The notes beneath the pieces were generated by a model. It searched no databases and was not told the DNA's origin. It saw only the letters and a list, made by a program, of their open reading frames with translations. From Ostrinia nubilalis (lineage: Eukaryota > Arthropoda > Insecta > Lepidoptera > Crambidae), in contig NC_087096.1 in assembly GCF_963855985.1 (NCBI RefSeq), positions 8,246,001-8,310,000 of the forward strand: DNA of 64,000 bases. The letters are read 5' to 3'. Made by a program: the position numbers and the translations under genes. This document shows, piece after piece, positions 11,301-22,556 of the stretch. Within the stretch, counting starts at the first letter, position 1, and each line of letters begins with the position of its first letter.

Positions 11301-14300
11301 GTGGGGTAATTTTTTACCCCAGGCGCATAAAAAATTACATATCTTTTTTCTACCGAAGCTAGTGCAATGTCGTTTTGTGTATTCTCAATGCAGAGTGTGC
11401 GCTTTAAGCTCGTTGACGCGGGATGTGAAAAATATCATCCGTTTGGCTCGTACAGGTAGGTTGGGTGGAAAGTACCCCAGGGTGTTAGTTACGCATGCTT
11501 TAATTTATCATCACCTAACATGTTATTAATAGGTTTTTACAACATTGAAACAAAATGAGTAAAAAAATGTATATGACGATTAAGTAGCCCGTTGTCTCGA
11601 GAATGCAGAGAAATAAATAGAGCTTGATTTACATGATACTTTTCGAACTTTGAAGATATCCTCTCAAAACACAGCGTTCTTAGGCGTGTCTGATGTGTTA
11701 TGAAAAAATAATAAGGAATAAAATAAATAAAAAATATTTTTTCATAATTTTATTAAAAAATGTTTTTTTTTATTTTGCTTTATTATAAAGCCAGAAATTT
11801 TCGTTTTATTTCATTTTGTGTTTAAAATATGTATAAAACACTTATTCAATGTCCGATTATTGTAAGTTTTTGGTTCCCACAATAACTTTCCAAGATTTTT
11901 CTAGAAGACCAATGTGAAGACTATTATTATAGTCTTTTTCACCTAAGATGATTCGTATGTCGTTTCGAGTTTGAAAGTTATAGAGATGTCACATAACTAA
12001 ACCATAGCGATTTATCTATCGATTTTTTTCTAAGTTAGTAAAACCTACTTTTAGAGAAATATTTTGTATAGGTGTTATTTAACAAAAAACATGTTTTTTT
12101 TAGTTACAAAATATTATTGTAACAAATTTTTATTGATAATAATCAATTTCCATGGACTTCGTGTTCCAAAAAACGATTCCTAAAAAGTACAGGTTCTGTT
12201 TCTTTAAATTAAAAACTGTTAATTTATTTTCAATGACTTTATTAAAGTCAACAATCGAAAAATATAGTTGATTTTTGTGATGTTTTAATAACTAAGTATT
12301 CACTGCAATCGATTAATGAACCGCGGAAATAATCGATTTTGTTATACATCTCAGCACTAAATCTATTCCGTTTCACACATTGCGTACATTAAATAAAAAA
12401 TATTTTTACATCGTATTTAATCAAAATATAATTAATAGACTCAGATTTTACTATAATATATTTCAAGACAAGTAACTAGTTAATTTTTTTTTATTATACT
12501 ATTGCTAATAAAATACAAATATTTTTTCAAAAATATTCTGCATATTATTATGTAGTATGCGTAATATGGATAACCTTGAAGTGTCATACGGATTATCTTA
12601 GGTGAAATGAACTATAGTTGCCAATGAAAAATTATTTGTTTTTTGTTATGATTGATTTAAGATGTTTCTTTATGCTAGATAGACGTTCTTTTAAAGCAAT
12701 AGTATAATTTAGTGAGTCCATTAATACATTATAAATCACAAATTAAATTGATTTTAAATATTGACTTAAAATTTTTCAATTTCCGTTTGGGGTATTTTTT
12801 TACCCCAGGGTGTTCAAAGTGTAACCAAAAATAAGGATGTTACTTAAAAGGGTTAAGTACCTATACAGGAGAGATTGTAACATAGTTTTATCATTTCAAA
12901 AATATTGAAATAGGCACGAAATGCATTCTCAAATAATAAAATTATATTCAAAACAATGATGGCGTAATTTAAGTAGGATAAATAATATAGAACTGATATT
13001 TATATTTGCTTTTGCCCGCGGCTTCACCCGCTTGAAATTTAGTTTGTCACAGATCGTCATAAATTATAGCCTATATGTTATTCTGGCTTATAAACAATAA
13101 TACTGTAAAGTTTCATCAAAATCGGTTCAGTAGTTTTTGCGTGATCCTGACATCCAAACTTTCTCATTTATAATATTAGTAGGATACCCTTTTTAATTAT
13201 TGTGGGCGTGGGTAAACAAAATATTTATGCCAGTTTGTAAAATAATCATCATTCGATTTACAGACTGATAAAGACAAACAAGGTGCGGAGCCATCCCCGC
13301 GGCGTGCTGTCTTCTACAAGGTAGTGGGGTCCGTTGCGGCGGCGGTGCTATATCTGACACTCGCAAAGAAATATTCACTGTCAGTTCTAGAAGGTCAGTA
13401 TATTTTATTGTCTTACAATAATAATACTATAAAAAAGAAGGAATAGGTATACTATAACATTGCATCAAAAATAATAACGCAGTGGTGGTCCTTGTGTGAA
13501 TCCGTATGCATTTCTGAGAAGAGAGCAAAGCTGATATTATTTTTAGAACACAAGAACTGGAGACGTCCTACTTATTATGAAACATCTGGGGGCACGGCAG
13601 TGCCCCCGCCAAGTCGAGCGCGAAGCAAACACTGCCGTACCATCCTTTACTGGAACCATTTCGCCGCATTTTCAGGCCCCTATTTGAGAACCTCTGGATA
13701 AGACCAGAACGCAGAAATTTTCGTCATCTAGTAAGCTATAATCACGTACTTAAAATCCAAAATTTCAAGTCTGTTGGTCATTTAGTTCCGAAGTTAAGCG
13801 AAAGCAAAGTTTCGCATTTACGACACTCACTCACTGATAATCATCAAAATAGAACTAGTACTTCCCATAAACTCAGAGAGCTGAAAAGACAATGCCGGAA
13901 ATTGGCGTCTTTTTTTTTTCGCGCGGCCATCGACCAAACCTTGTTTTTTGATTACAAAATAGTGTAATAAACCAAACTTACTATGACATGTATACCTCTA
14001 AACTCAGTCTGAACTGAGTTACGAGCATTAGAAGTTTGATGATTTTACATACTAGATTTGCTTTTTGCGCGCAAGTTTTGTATGAAATTGCAACAAAATA
14101 GTGACATTGTATGTGTAAACAAACAATACCATCCATTGAAGGCTCCAGACATCAGTGTGGAGTAGAATCAGCGCAATAAAAAAATAGCGGAATATTTTGT
14201 TGCACTTTCTTACAAAACTTGCGCGCAAAAAGCAAATCTAGTATGTAAATCATCAAACTTCTAACGCTCGTAACTCAGTTCAGACTGAGTTTAGAGGTAT

Positions 14301-17300
14301 ACATGTCATAGTAAGTTTGGTTTATTACACTATTTTGTAATAGAAAAACAAAGTTTGGTCGATGGCCGCGTGAAAAAAAAAGACGCCACCTTCCATACAA
14401 AATCTGGCATTGCCATTTGGTACAGAGTTAGGGTTTAATGGCCACATAAAGGGAAAACTATAAAAACTAGGAAAATCGAAGATCTGGAGTAACACCACAT
14501 TCATAATAAATACTACTCCGGCACCGTGGTATTCGCCTGTATCGCTCACCGCTAGATGGCGCTAGCACTAGCAAGCGGTGTCCAGATTTTTTTCCTTTCT
14601 AGAGCCCCCCGTCGATTAAGTTGAATGTTGTGTAATTTGCATTTCGTTGATTTCGTTTATTATATTGTAAGGTTCGCTAAGGTTATGTTATTAAAACAAT
14701 TCTGATTCGTTGTCCATTTTAAAGGTCGTTGAGTTTATTTGTGTTTAATATCGTAAAAAATGTCGATAAAACGACGACGTTAAATAATTTTGCCACTTTC
14801 TACAAAAAGAAGTGAAATCCCACCAAAAACATTCTGTAAAAAACTAGCCAAGTCTCGATGGAGCTGCTTGTTTATCTCTAAAAAGTAATGAAATCTAGAC
14901 AAAGTCGTGCCAAGTCTATGGTTCCTTACTGCGATTTCTTTATTATTATAGTTAATGTTTTGTGACTTGGCCGTTGAAGGGTACAAAACCAGGTAATCCA
15001 TGACACCATTGCACCAATCTGTCGCCAGAACCGCTACCCATTGGCGATGGAAAATTGCCACTTGGAAAACGTTGATTCAATAACCAGTCAATTGTAGGCT
15101 TAATAAAGCTGCGTATTTCAATAATACTTATTGTATGATTATCTTAATAAAGATTGTTCAACGGCCAAGTCACACAACATTAACTATAATAATAAAGAAA
15201 TCGCAGTAAGGAACCATAGACTTGGCACGACTTTGTCTAGATTTCATTACTTTTTAGAGATAAACAAGCAGCTCCATCGAGACTTGGCTAGTTTTTTACA
15301 GAATGTTTTTGGTGGGATTCTAATTCCGGATTGTAATATTTTCCGATATTTTAGTAGTTATTCTGCTATTCAGAGCGGAGACGAATTTAACAAATCAGAT
15401 CATTAAAATCGGTCCAGCCGTTCTTGACTTTTTTATATGATGTAACTAACCTGTTTTCGGTTAAATAAATAATAACAACAATACAGTTGAAAAAGTATGT
15501 GTAAGCAAGGCCATAAGCGGTCGTTTGTATGGAGCGTTTTTGGCAGTGGCGGCGTAAGGCGTAGGCGACGTGGGCCACCGCCTACGGCCTCGCGGAACAA
15601 GGGGCCTCGCGCATCAAAAATTTTGCTCACATGTCAAATTCAACTTTTAAATACTATTAAATACTAGCTTTTGCCCGCGGTTTCACCCGCGTGAAATTTA
15701 GTAGGTATGTCACAGATCGTCATAAATTATAGCCTATATGTTAATCTGGGTTATATACCGTAATACTGTAAAGTTTCAACAAAATCCGTTCAGTAGTTTT
15801 TGCGTGAAAAAGTAACAAACATCCAGACATCCAGACATCCAAACATCCAGACATCATGACATCCAAACTTTCGCATTTATAATAGTAGGATAAATTATTG
15901 ATAGCTAAACAATGTAGTAAAATTTTTTTTTTCCAAACAAATTCAGCCATAATCAGACACAAAATTAAGCAACAACACGGTTTTAAGTGACAAACATTAT
16001 TCTTTGGCGCAAAATTCCTTTAAAAATAATCACTGAATCAAGAAATCAGAAACTGTCAATAGACATTGACCCGTTTTTTATTATTATTTCATAAAATCCG
16101 TCTTCAGGTCGCCACAGAACAAGGCCTCGCGAAATCTGTCTTGCCCACATCAAATTTAGGTCTTGCCCCGCCACTGGTTTTTGGGAAACTTCAAAGAACT
16201 TTTTTTAATACTCGCGGTGTCTACGAATACGAAATAATTGTGTTTGCTTTCAATTATAATAGTTAGATTCGCTAACACGGAATGGATATAATTAATTTAT
16301 TGTGTACAGGGCGGTCTATAACCTACTCCAGAATTTCTATTTTGTAATTGTTTAAGTTCTTTCTAATGAATTATGTTGGTATTACAGAATTAAATGACCC
16401 CACATCTGAAGTTTCCCGATCGTGGTCAGCGCTGTACCTACTGTGGTACGCGCACCTTTGCGTCCTAGTTGTGCGCTGCAAGTATTACCACGCGTGGTTG
16501 CTCTCTGAAGCCATTTGCAACAATTCCGGAATGGGTTTCAACGGCTACGACAATGATGGCGAACCCAAGTGGGACAAAATGAGCAACATAGATGTGTTTG
16601 GATTCGAGGTAATATTGCTTTGTTTTGTTTCTTACTTTAAGGTTCTATGCAGAGTGGAGAGCGAAATATTTAACAAAACAATTAATTTTCAAATGCAATG
16701 CGACCTTTGAGCGTTTATTGTGTGCAAATAATTTAAAAGATGTAAAATGTGTTCGATGGCAGTTTGCGCAAAACTTCCGCATGGGACTGGCCAGCTGGAA
16801 CAAAAACACGAACGCGTGGCTTCGGAACGTGGCGTACGAGCGCGGCGGCGCGGCGTGGCGCACCGCGCGCGTCTACGCGCTGTCGGCCGTGTGGCACGGC
16901 TTCTACCCCGGCTACTACCTCACCTTCTTCGCGGGAGGCATCTTCACAGTAGCGGCTAGAAAGGTTCAACCCCTTTTTTATTATTTTGTTTTACAGCGTG
17001 ACACGTGTCTTAGTACAATTGTGTAATCGACATTACTTTTTATGAGGTATCAAAAGGTTTTTGTAATAATTGTAACATTTTTTTTTTTGCTTAAAATGAT
17101 AACTTTTGTAAATTGTAATACTGTAAAGTAACATTTATTTATTTTAATAGGATGATATTTTAATTATTTATATTTTAAAATCAATTGTTTCAGATGCGCG
17201 CTATTGTTCGTCCGCTATTTTTAGGCAGCAGACCCACAAAAATATTTTACGATTTTCTCACTTTAATAACGACTCGTGTAGCTATGACTTATGCAACTGT

Positions 17301-17597
17301 ACCCTTCGTATTGTTGCAGCTAGGCCCCAGTCTCGCTTTTTACGGGTAGGTTATTTTTCTACTTTGAAACATTAAAGTTTCTTGTTTATGTTTTTACTTT
17401 ATAATCTGTGTTATTTTTTCAGAAAACTTTATTATTCTCTGCACTTCATCGCAGTAGGAGCTTTATTGTTACCTGGAAAGAGTAAACGTTCTTCCTCCGT
17501 ACAAAGTCATGAACATCCTAATATATCTTTGAAAACTGCTTCTGACTGCATGCCAAAGGAAAATGGCGAAACCAGCAATAAACTAAAAATATCTTAG
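5400..17597 (+). CDS. oys: MBOAT lysophospholipid acyltransferase (MBOAT1/2, oysgedart-like), 5' partial
   Basis: This is a multi-pass membrane O-acyltransferase of the MBOAT1/2 group, which re-acylates lysophospholipids at the ER in the Lands cycle. Coding exons are 5400-5477, 5643-5734, 9651-9889, 13264-13393, 16388-16608, 16763-16963, 17194-17345 and 17423-17597 (stop TAG). All have AG/GT borders and matching phases, giving 428 residues. Diagnostic segments are DITGPLMVITQRVTSLAY (exons 2-3), CGPVVFYTDYIKFIEG, NNSGMGFNGYD, SWNKNTNAWLR (MBOAT Asn region) and SAVWHGFYPGYY (catalytic His). The C-terminus KLKIS fits a KxKxx ER-retrieval signal. About 60-70 N-terminal residues seen in the family are missing; the first exon here starts on the third base of a codon, so at least one upstream exon lies left of the LINE or off the window. 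The donor after exon 6 (gttcaa) is weak. Introns 2 to 4 are packed with mobile elements. Family certain; orthology to oys rather than another MBOAT is likely. Confidence 0.9.
5799..6641. mobile_element. Non-autonomous element with ~290-bp terminal inverted repeats
   Basis: The left arm starts ACAGTGTGAGTCACG and the right arm ends CGTGACTCACACTGT. The arms remain complementary for roughly 290 bp (for example TTAAGGTGAAACTAGACC against GGTCTAGTTTCACCTTAA), leaving a ~250-bp unrelated centre. It lies in intron 2 of the acyltransferase. No clear target duplication was found and no transposase is encoded; the 78-codon open stretch in the centre looks accidental. The superfamily is undetermined. 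Confidence 0.8.
6658..7421. mobile_element. hAT-type MITE with CCGGATA-rich ends and 8-bp TSD
   Basis: The TIRs are TAGAGATGAAACGGATA at the left and TATCCGTTTCGTCTCTA at the right. They are flanked by a perfect 8-bp direct repeat ATCTGGAT (6650-6657 and 7422-7429). Eight-base duplications and T/CAG-like ends are typical of hAT elements. Subterminal DNA on both sides is built of degenerate CCGGATA/TATCCGG motifs, as expected for transposase-binding sites. No coding capacity. It carries a second element inside (6960-7175). Confidence 0.88.
6960..7175. mobile_element. Nested MITE inside the hAT element
   Basis: Inverted ends AATGAGGGCTATCGTTTT (6960) and AAAACGATAGCCCTCATT (ends 7175) bound a 216-bp insert. 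Internally a ~25-bp segment (GCCACTGTAGAGTAAGG...) occurs twice in direct orientation near 6996 and 7103, with an inverted GGCGCCAACTGGTGAGCGC partner, so the element is itself a small mosaic. No obvious target duplication. Confidence 0.7.
7484..8579. mobile_element. hAT-type non-autonomous element, 8-bp TSD GGCTGAAC
   Basis: The ends CTCAGATCATAGAA...AATAGAT and ATCTATTCCC..CTATGATCTGAG are inverted copies over about 28 bp with a few mismatches. Perfect 8-bp direct repeats GGCTGAAC flank it (7476-7483 and 8580-8587). The 1.1-kb body has no transposase frame. It sits only 46 bp beyond the target duplication of the previous hAT-type element in the same intron. Confidence 0.87.
8588..9650. other. 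Intronic AT-rich DNA
   Basis: This is acyltransferase intron 2 between the second hAT element and exon 3. I see homopolymer runs and no conserved frame, inverted repeat or RNA gene. Confidence 0.5.
10115..10255 (+). repeat. tRNA-derived SINE-like remnant
   Basis: A polymerase III B-box-like stretch GGGTTCAATTCCCGCC (10164-10179) is preceded by GCAGTTGCCCGGTAAGCGG and followed about 60 bases later by a 12-A run. This resembles the tRNA-related head of an old SINE. It does not fold into a complete tRNA as far as I can see, so it is not called a tRNA gene. Confidence 0.45.
11286..12852. mobile_element. piggyBac-like non-autonomous element at a TTAA target
   Basis: The element begins CCCTTAAGTAACACC and ends GTTACTTAAAAGGG. 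It is flanked on both sides by TTAA (11282-11285 and 12853-12856), the hallmark of piggyBac insertion with CCC/GGG ends. Just inside both ends is an inverted GGGGTAA...TTACCCC motif (about 11302-11322 and 12788-12808), a second internal TIR. The 1.57-kb interior is AT-rich with no transposase frame. It lies in intron 3 of the acyltransferase. Confidence 0.85.
13008..13185 (+). repeat. Dispersed retroelement 3'-end fragment, copy 1
   Basis: It begins CTTTTGCCCGCGGCTTCACC, contains AAAATCGGTTCAGTAGTTTTTGCG, and ends TTATAATATTAGTAGGAT. Three other copies occur in this window (15664-15891, 38243-38475, and inverted at 46766-46980). It is a widespread lepidopteran repeat that I take to be a LINE-tail or SINE family; the exact family is not assigned. 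Confidence 0.8.
13903..14388. mobile_element. Long foldback element with ~185-bp arms
   Basis: The left arm runs from TGGCGTCTTTTTTT to about 14090 and the right arm from about 14200 to AAAAAGACGCCA. Long stretches are exact complements, for example AAACTCAGTCTGAACTGAGT against ACTCAGTTCAGACTGAGTTT. About 110 bp of unique DNA separate the arms. If the intron is transcribed, this would fold into a long RNA duplex. No coding content. Confidence 0.8.
14817..15320. repeat. Inverted repeat: two ~163-bp near-identical arms
   Basis: The arms at 14817-14978 and 15157-15320 are near-perfect reverse complements, for example CAAGTCTCGATGGAGCTGC against GCAGCTCCATCGAGACTTG, separated by ~178 bp. The same translated product can be read outward from both arms, but this is a by-product of the duplication. 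It lies in acyltransferase intron 4 and is probably a foldback transposon derivative. Confidence 0.82.
15664..15891 (+). repeat. Dispersed retroelement 3'-end fragment, copy 2
   Basis: It begins CTAGCTTTTGCCCGCGG, shares the internal TCAGTAGTTTTTGCGTGA block with copy 1, and ends AATAGTAGGA. It includes a small expanded run of the 9-mer ACATCCAGA (about 15818-15853). Confidence 0.8.
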
Positions 17598-18740
17598 AAA
17601 TAATGTATTTTTTGTGGAAAGAAAGGGATTAATTTGATGTTTGGTGATAGTTGAGTAACGGGTTGTCACATAATTATAGTGTCATTTAATTTTAAGGCAT
17701 TAGATGAGGCTTCTATTAGCTGATGGGCGATTATTGTTTTATTGCATTTACATTTGATTGGATAAAAAAATAATTAAACCTTTAATAAAAAATATTATGA
17801 TAAAACCTATCGAATAATAAGTTTAAAATGCTTGTAACCTGAATTCTAAAGTATTCTTATATTTGATTAATGTGATTTAAATGTTTGCTTGTATGATGCC
17901 TATCGCTCATGGGAAAACAGCAGCTCATCGGTGAGTTGCTATTTTTTTATCATAGTTTTAAAATTTCATTATCATGGCATGAGTCTACTACCTACTACTT
18001 ACACAGTTTATGTTTATTTATAACTAGAATTACTTAAACCATATTTTCTTAATATTATGCTGTAGGATGGTAACATGTCCACATCGGGCGCACCAATAGA
18101 AACCCATTAAGGCTTTTAAAATGTACCTACCTATTAATTCCAATCACTATGGTAATATTTGCGATCATTTTTTTTCTGAACTACATAATATTACACAGTA
18201 ATTTTCAAAGTTCCCATTACTATCACGATTACGAAAAATAAGAAATTGTTACATATTTGTAAAAAGAAAAATTAATGGCTTCTATTTATGTTTTTGTGTC
18301 CACTTGTGTTTCTGATGAATACCTATTATTTTTTTGCATCAATTACCTACTTTACTTGTTTTTTTGATGTGTGTTAGAAAGTAACTTTAATTGTTAGTGC
18401 ACTACAAAGTTTCAAGTGAATGGTTAGTTATAAATAAATGAGATATGATAACGTCTTCCACGTTTCCTTAGAACATTAACACTTTAAAGTACAAAATAGG
18501 TACTATACACTTAATATACCTACTTAGGTCGCGCAGCGAGAGTTGAGGTGTGGTTGAGGCGATATACAAGGTGTGGTTTTGTAAAAAAACGCCCATCTCA
18601 GGGTGGTAGTATACACGACACTGATGCCAAAAAAAATATATTTTAAATTTTCATGGAAAAATTCATGAAATTAAAAAAAAAAATGTTTTATTACGCGGGC
18701 GAGCTATCGGTCAGTCTCCCCGCTCTCCCGGGGCGGCGCG
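17598..18740. other. Acyltransferase 3' UTR and downstream AT-rich DNA
   Basis: AATAAA-type signals occur at about 17786 and 18431 on the plus strand, either of which could end the acyltransferase transcript. No further coding exon is seen. From about 18535 the DNA becomes GC-richer and repeat-like. Confidence 0.45.
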
Positions 18741-18748
18741 GCCGCATG

Positions 18749-19454
18749 TAGAGATGGGTAGTGGGTAAAAACCCATTTCACCCGATTGGGTTTAAACTGG
18801 GTGATTTGGGTAAAAACCCGGTTTTTACCCATTATCACCCCCCATTCTGGTGGGTGAAAACAAAAATAGCGTATTTTTAAAGTGAGAAGTGGTATTTGTT
18901 GCTAAGGGGGCGTTCTAGTGTTACGTAATGCAATCTGGTGGGAGAGGAGGTCTTGAAAAACGTTACAATGCGTTACAGTGGCGGAAGGGCGGTTTGATTT
19001 CAAGTTTTTAAGCAGAAGTACTTTGTAGTTGGTGTTGTTATTTGTTACTTTATACCGTAATATCATCAAAGAGAGAGTTTGGCATCTTTGGCATCAACCC
19101 CCCCCCCCCCCCCTCCATGTCCTTGCCATGATCACAAATTATTGTGTTCCTACTAAATTTCTTCTAAATCGGTTCAACGATTCTTGAAATAACACCATTT
19201 TATAAAATAATTGGTCACATCATCATAACGTGATGAATTTTACGATTTGGCCACGATATAAATGCATATTAGTGTTAAATTTGACTTATTACTTATTAAT
19301 CAATAAACTTAAATGAGAAAAATTCAATAAAAATAAAGAAAAGATACCAATTGAAATAATTATAAAATTATTTGTTTTCACCCGGTGTAAACACCCACGG
19401 GTGGAATGAAACGGGTTTTTATTGGGTTTTTACCCGGGTGGAAACCCATCTCTA
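18749..19454. mobile_element. hAT-type MITE with GGGTAAAAACCC-rich ends, 8-bp TSD
   Basis: The left end is TAGAGATGGGTAG and the right end is GGAAACCCATCTCTA. A perfect 8-bp duplication GCCGCATG flanks it (18741-18748 and 19455-19462). Both subterminal regions are rich in GGGTTTTTACCC-like motifs. Its terminal TAGAGATG matches that of the element at 6658-7421, suggesting the same transposase class. It has split an older GC-rich repeat: sequence before 18749 and after 19454 reads on continuously once the insert and one TSD copy are removed. Confidence 0.88.
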
Positions 19455-19462
19455 GCCGCATG

Positions 19463-20871
19463 TGCTCGGTGGTGTAGCGGGGCACGCGGTGCCCGGGTGG
19501 TGCGAGCGGTAACACGCGCCGTCTCGAAAGTAGGGGGCGTCTAGGGGGGGTTGCCGCCCCGGGTGCCAACCTATGCTACGCCGCCACTGCTGGCGCTGCT
19601 AATGACATTTTGCTCGCTGTTCTTTGCGTTTTCTTCGTTGTTGCCAATGGTTGTTGCTCTATTCTGCTAGGTATACTTTATGGTTTTCGCCTTAACTTTC
19701 GCTGTAGTTATGGGACCACTTAAATAGTCGCTAAACCATTGGTTGGTAAAACTAAGTATTCTTCTCCAAGGCGAGCGCTCTACCTATTTTGTCCGTCCAA
19801 TGTTACAAGTTCATTTCGACCTCACGTTTATTCTACTTTGTTCACCGGAATGATACCACCTTTTTTTTCGGGGAAAGGAATGATACCACCTGGGTGAACA
19901 AAGTAGGCATAGATTTTTTAGTGTTCTCATTTCACCCAACTTTATTTTCCTGGTGAATCGAGTCGTCGTGGCGCCGACTTTTTGCCTCCTGTCCCATATT
20001 TTTTTATTTGGACAAAAATTCTTAACTCATTTGTTTCATCCTGATAAGACCCTAATCACTAATCGATTTTTTTATCCATCTTAGAATCTCAAGTCCATGC
20101 CCATCAGAAATTCGTCGTCGTATCCGATACGACGTCTTGGGGGATGGAAGATTGGGATATTTAAAAAATTAAAAATACAATTCTCGGTTGCCACCTCAAA
20201 AAGAGACACGGTGGTCACTGATATGTTTTTTACAAATTTATAGTTGCCTAGGCGATGCCGGTGGGGGCAAGTGGAAATAACCGCAACTTATTACTTAAGA
20301 GTCGTTCGCTTATAGGAAAGTTGAGTCTCAATAGATGGAATAGTTAGAGAGAAGCTATATCTGCAGATCAGCACACACGCCACATGGGGAAAAAAAAATT
20401 CTTCTTTTTTTTCCTGAAGGTCCACCAGGAAATCTGTATTAGGACTGTACTGTAATATTTGAAATCACCTCAAATAGAATGTATTTATTTTTGTTAAGTA
20501 TTTGTGTGAAATTTTTATTACACTAAGACCTATGTAGGTAGTTAGATATTTTATAAAGTTAACAAATAAAGATCTATATTTCATTTCAGATTTTTTTATT
20601 ATACTTACTTCTCATTTGTAATGATGACAAAGTGCAGGGATCTGATGGACGGCGGCAAAATCGCTTTTCGGTACCTATCGCTTCGGCAGCGTTTCTTTTT
20701 TACATGCTTTATCATCCTGATGACTCCTAATGATAGAAATGAGCTGTTTTGTCCCTCAGTATAAAACGGAATAGATCTCTCACCTAAATGTATTCTTTAC
20801 CACATTTACAATTTTCGTTTTGAACATGACAATAAAATAATACTATATTGTTGTTGTTACATAATAAAAAA
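19463..20871. other. Intergenic repeat remnants between MBOAT and Spc25
   Basis: The first ~130 bp is the interrupted GC-rich repeat. Near 19835-19905 a small inverted repeat (CTACTTTGTTCACC against GGTGAACAAAGTAG) includes two GGAATGATACCACC-type copies. No gene is supported. The 3' UTR of the minus-strand Spc25 gene probably extends into the right part. Confidence 0.4.
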
Positions 20872-21754
20872 TTAATGTTTATTTTCTTTAATTACAACAA
20901 AAGCTTGTCTTATACTGCACATAATTCCAGGAACATCATTGGTTTCTTTCAATCTCCTCTGCAGTTCTTTTAGAGAGTTCAGCTTTGGAGTTGTACTCAA
21001 CACTGAAAATAATAATATTATTTTAGTATGTCTCCATAAAAGTATAATGTATCATCTGGCTATGGTGGTATGGCATACATGATTAAATGTGTAAATTTAT
21101 AAAATATGAATATAATAACTTGTTAAATGACTTACATTCATAATATCCGGACTTAGAATCACGAATCAAACGGACTGAATAGTTTTCAGAATCCTTCTTA
21201 GATTCGGTAAAAAATTGAAAAAATATTGTTTGTTTGTCTTTATTCCGCTTTTCTATTGAATAATATACTCTTAAAAACTTCTTGTAACATTTTTTAGCCA
21301 TCAAGAAAGCTTCATGAGTTTCCTTGACTTCTTGTGAGAGAAGCTTCTGATCTGAAAGTACAAACAAACCAGATTATTTAGGCTTTTTTTTTCAGGTTAA
21401 TCTTAAAAAACAGTACTCCATCCAATGATTAAGTTTTATGTAATATTATAGTATGTTTGTAAACAAACCTCTTTTATAACTTTCATATTTATTTTGCTGT
21501 CGACCGAGTTCTTCAATTTTAGATTCGATGTCACACCTCAATTGCTTATTTTGTTCGTTCAAAATCTGAAGCTCGTCATCATTATTAACATTTATCGTAC
21601 CGTTGAAAATACATTTTTGTACTTTGAAACCATCATCAAGTAATATGAGAATGTTATCTCTTTTGATGTTTATTACTTGCGCAAAGTTATCGAAAAGATC
21701 TACATCAATATCACGAATATTATTTTGAAAACTCCACTCTTCGATTACACTCAT
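20872..21754 (-). CDS. Spc25: Kinetochore protein Spc25 (Ndc80 complex)
   Basis: Three exons on the minus strand are 21754-21469, 21351-21136 and 21002-20872 (stop TAA). They join in phase to give 210 aa, close to the usual Spc25 length. Spc25 pairs with Spc24 in the Ndc80 complex that links kinetochores to spindle microtubules. Residues ~60-150 are charged and heptad-like (coiled coil, e.g. ELQILNEQNKQLRCDIESK). The C-terminal globular part has FFQFF near residue 131 and the typical last helix region with LKELQRRLKETNDVPG followed by a short tail. Introns are 117 and 133 bp with normal GT/AG borders. The start is the first Met of the frame; exon 1 has no earlier in-frame Met. Assignment rests on the C-terminal pattern, exon architecture and length; identity is likely, not proved. 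Confidence 0.82.
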
Positions 21755-22556
21755 TTCTCTGGATTAGTAGGTAACACTATTTCACAATACAATAAATTGT
21801 TTTTTGGACGCAAAACTCTTCTCAATCAATCCAAATCCAACCGAACAAATTCAAATAATCAGCAGCCACCACAACTGTCAGGTACTGTCACACTGGCAGC
21901 CAAAGAGCATAAAAGAGTAAGAGACGGCACTCCATAGATATTTTTTGAGCTCACGCACACATATGCATTTTAGAGAACGACCCGCAAATCTTTACCAACC
22001 GCACAAACTACAGGCGGAGCTACCAACATAATGCCTTATTTTCTGACAGTATTAGTGACGTTCGTAATAACTTATCGATTATCGATACTTTGCTAGGGTT
22101 GTAATTGCATATCGATATCTAGTATAGGAACCTTCAATATTTTAATGATTACTATTTTTATTTTATACTATGTGTAAGTAAAACGAAGTTTTGTAACGTA
22201 AATTATTTATTTCGAAATAAAATAGGTATATTACAATAAGTATTGAACATGACATAGCAGTTGTAGGCATGAGGAATTATTGAAAATTATAACAAAGTAC
22301 AGAAATGATAATTTTGTAAACTTTTATTTTCACAACTTTTTCTAAGAAAAAATAGGATTTTTATTTATAAACATCTTTAATTTTCTTATCAGCTGATCGA
22401 ACCTCAGCCCTAAGATTACTTTTCAATGCTTTGTTGCTGTGCTTTTTTACTTTTGTCAGCAAAATTGTTTTCACTTTTTATGAAGCTGTCATTAATGATT
22501 TTACAACTTTTTCTTAGAAAAAGGTAACTTAATATTTTAAACATCTTATCATAAAT
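21755..22556. other. Intergenic spacer between Spc25 and the P-derived gene
   Basis: The Spc25 promoter side lies just right of 21754. Near 22077 and 22108 are ATCGATA-type palindromic motifs. The 3' end of the minus-strand P-derived gene comes in from the right. No additional gene is visible. Confidence 0.4.

Noticed and set aside
14780..15406. Two near-identical ~90-codon frames on opposite strands
   Set aside because: They are the two arms of one inverted repeat read outward; no domain.
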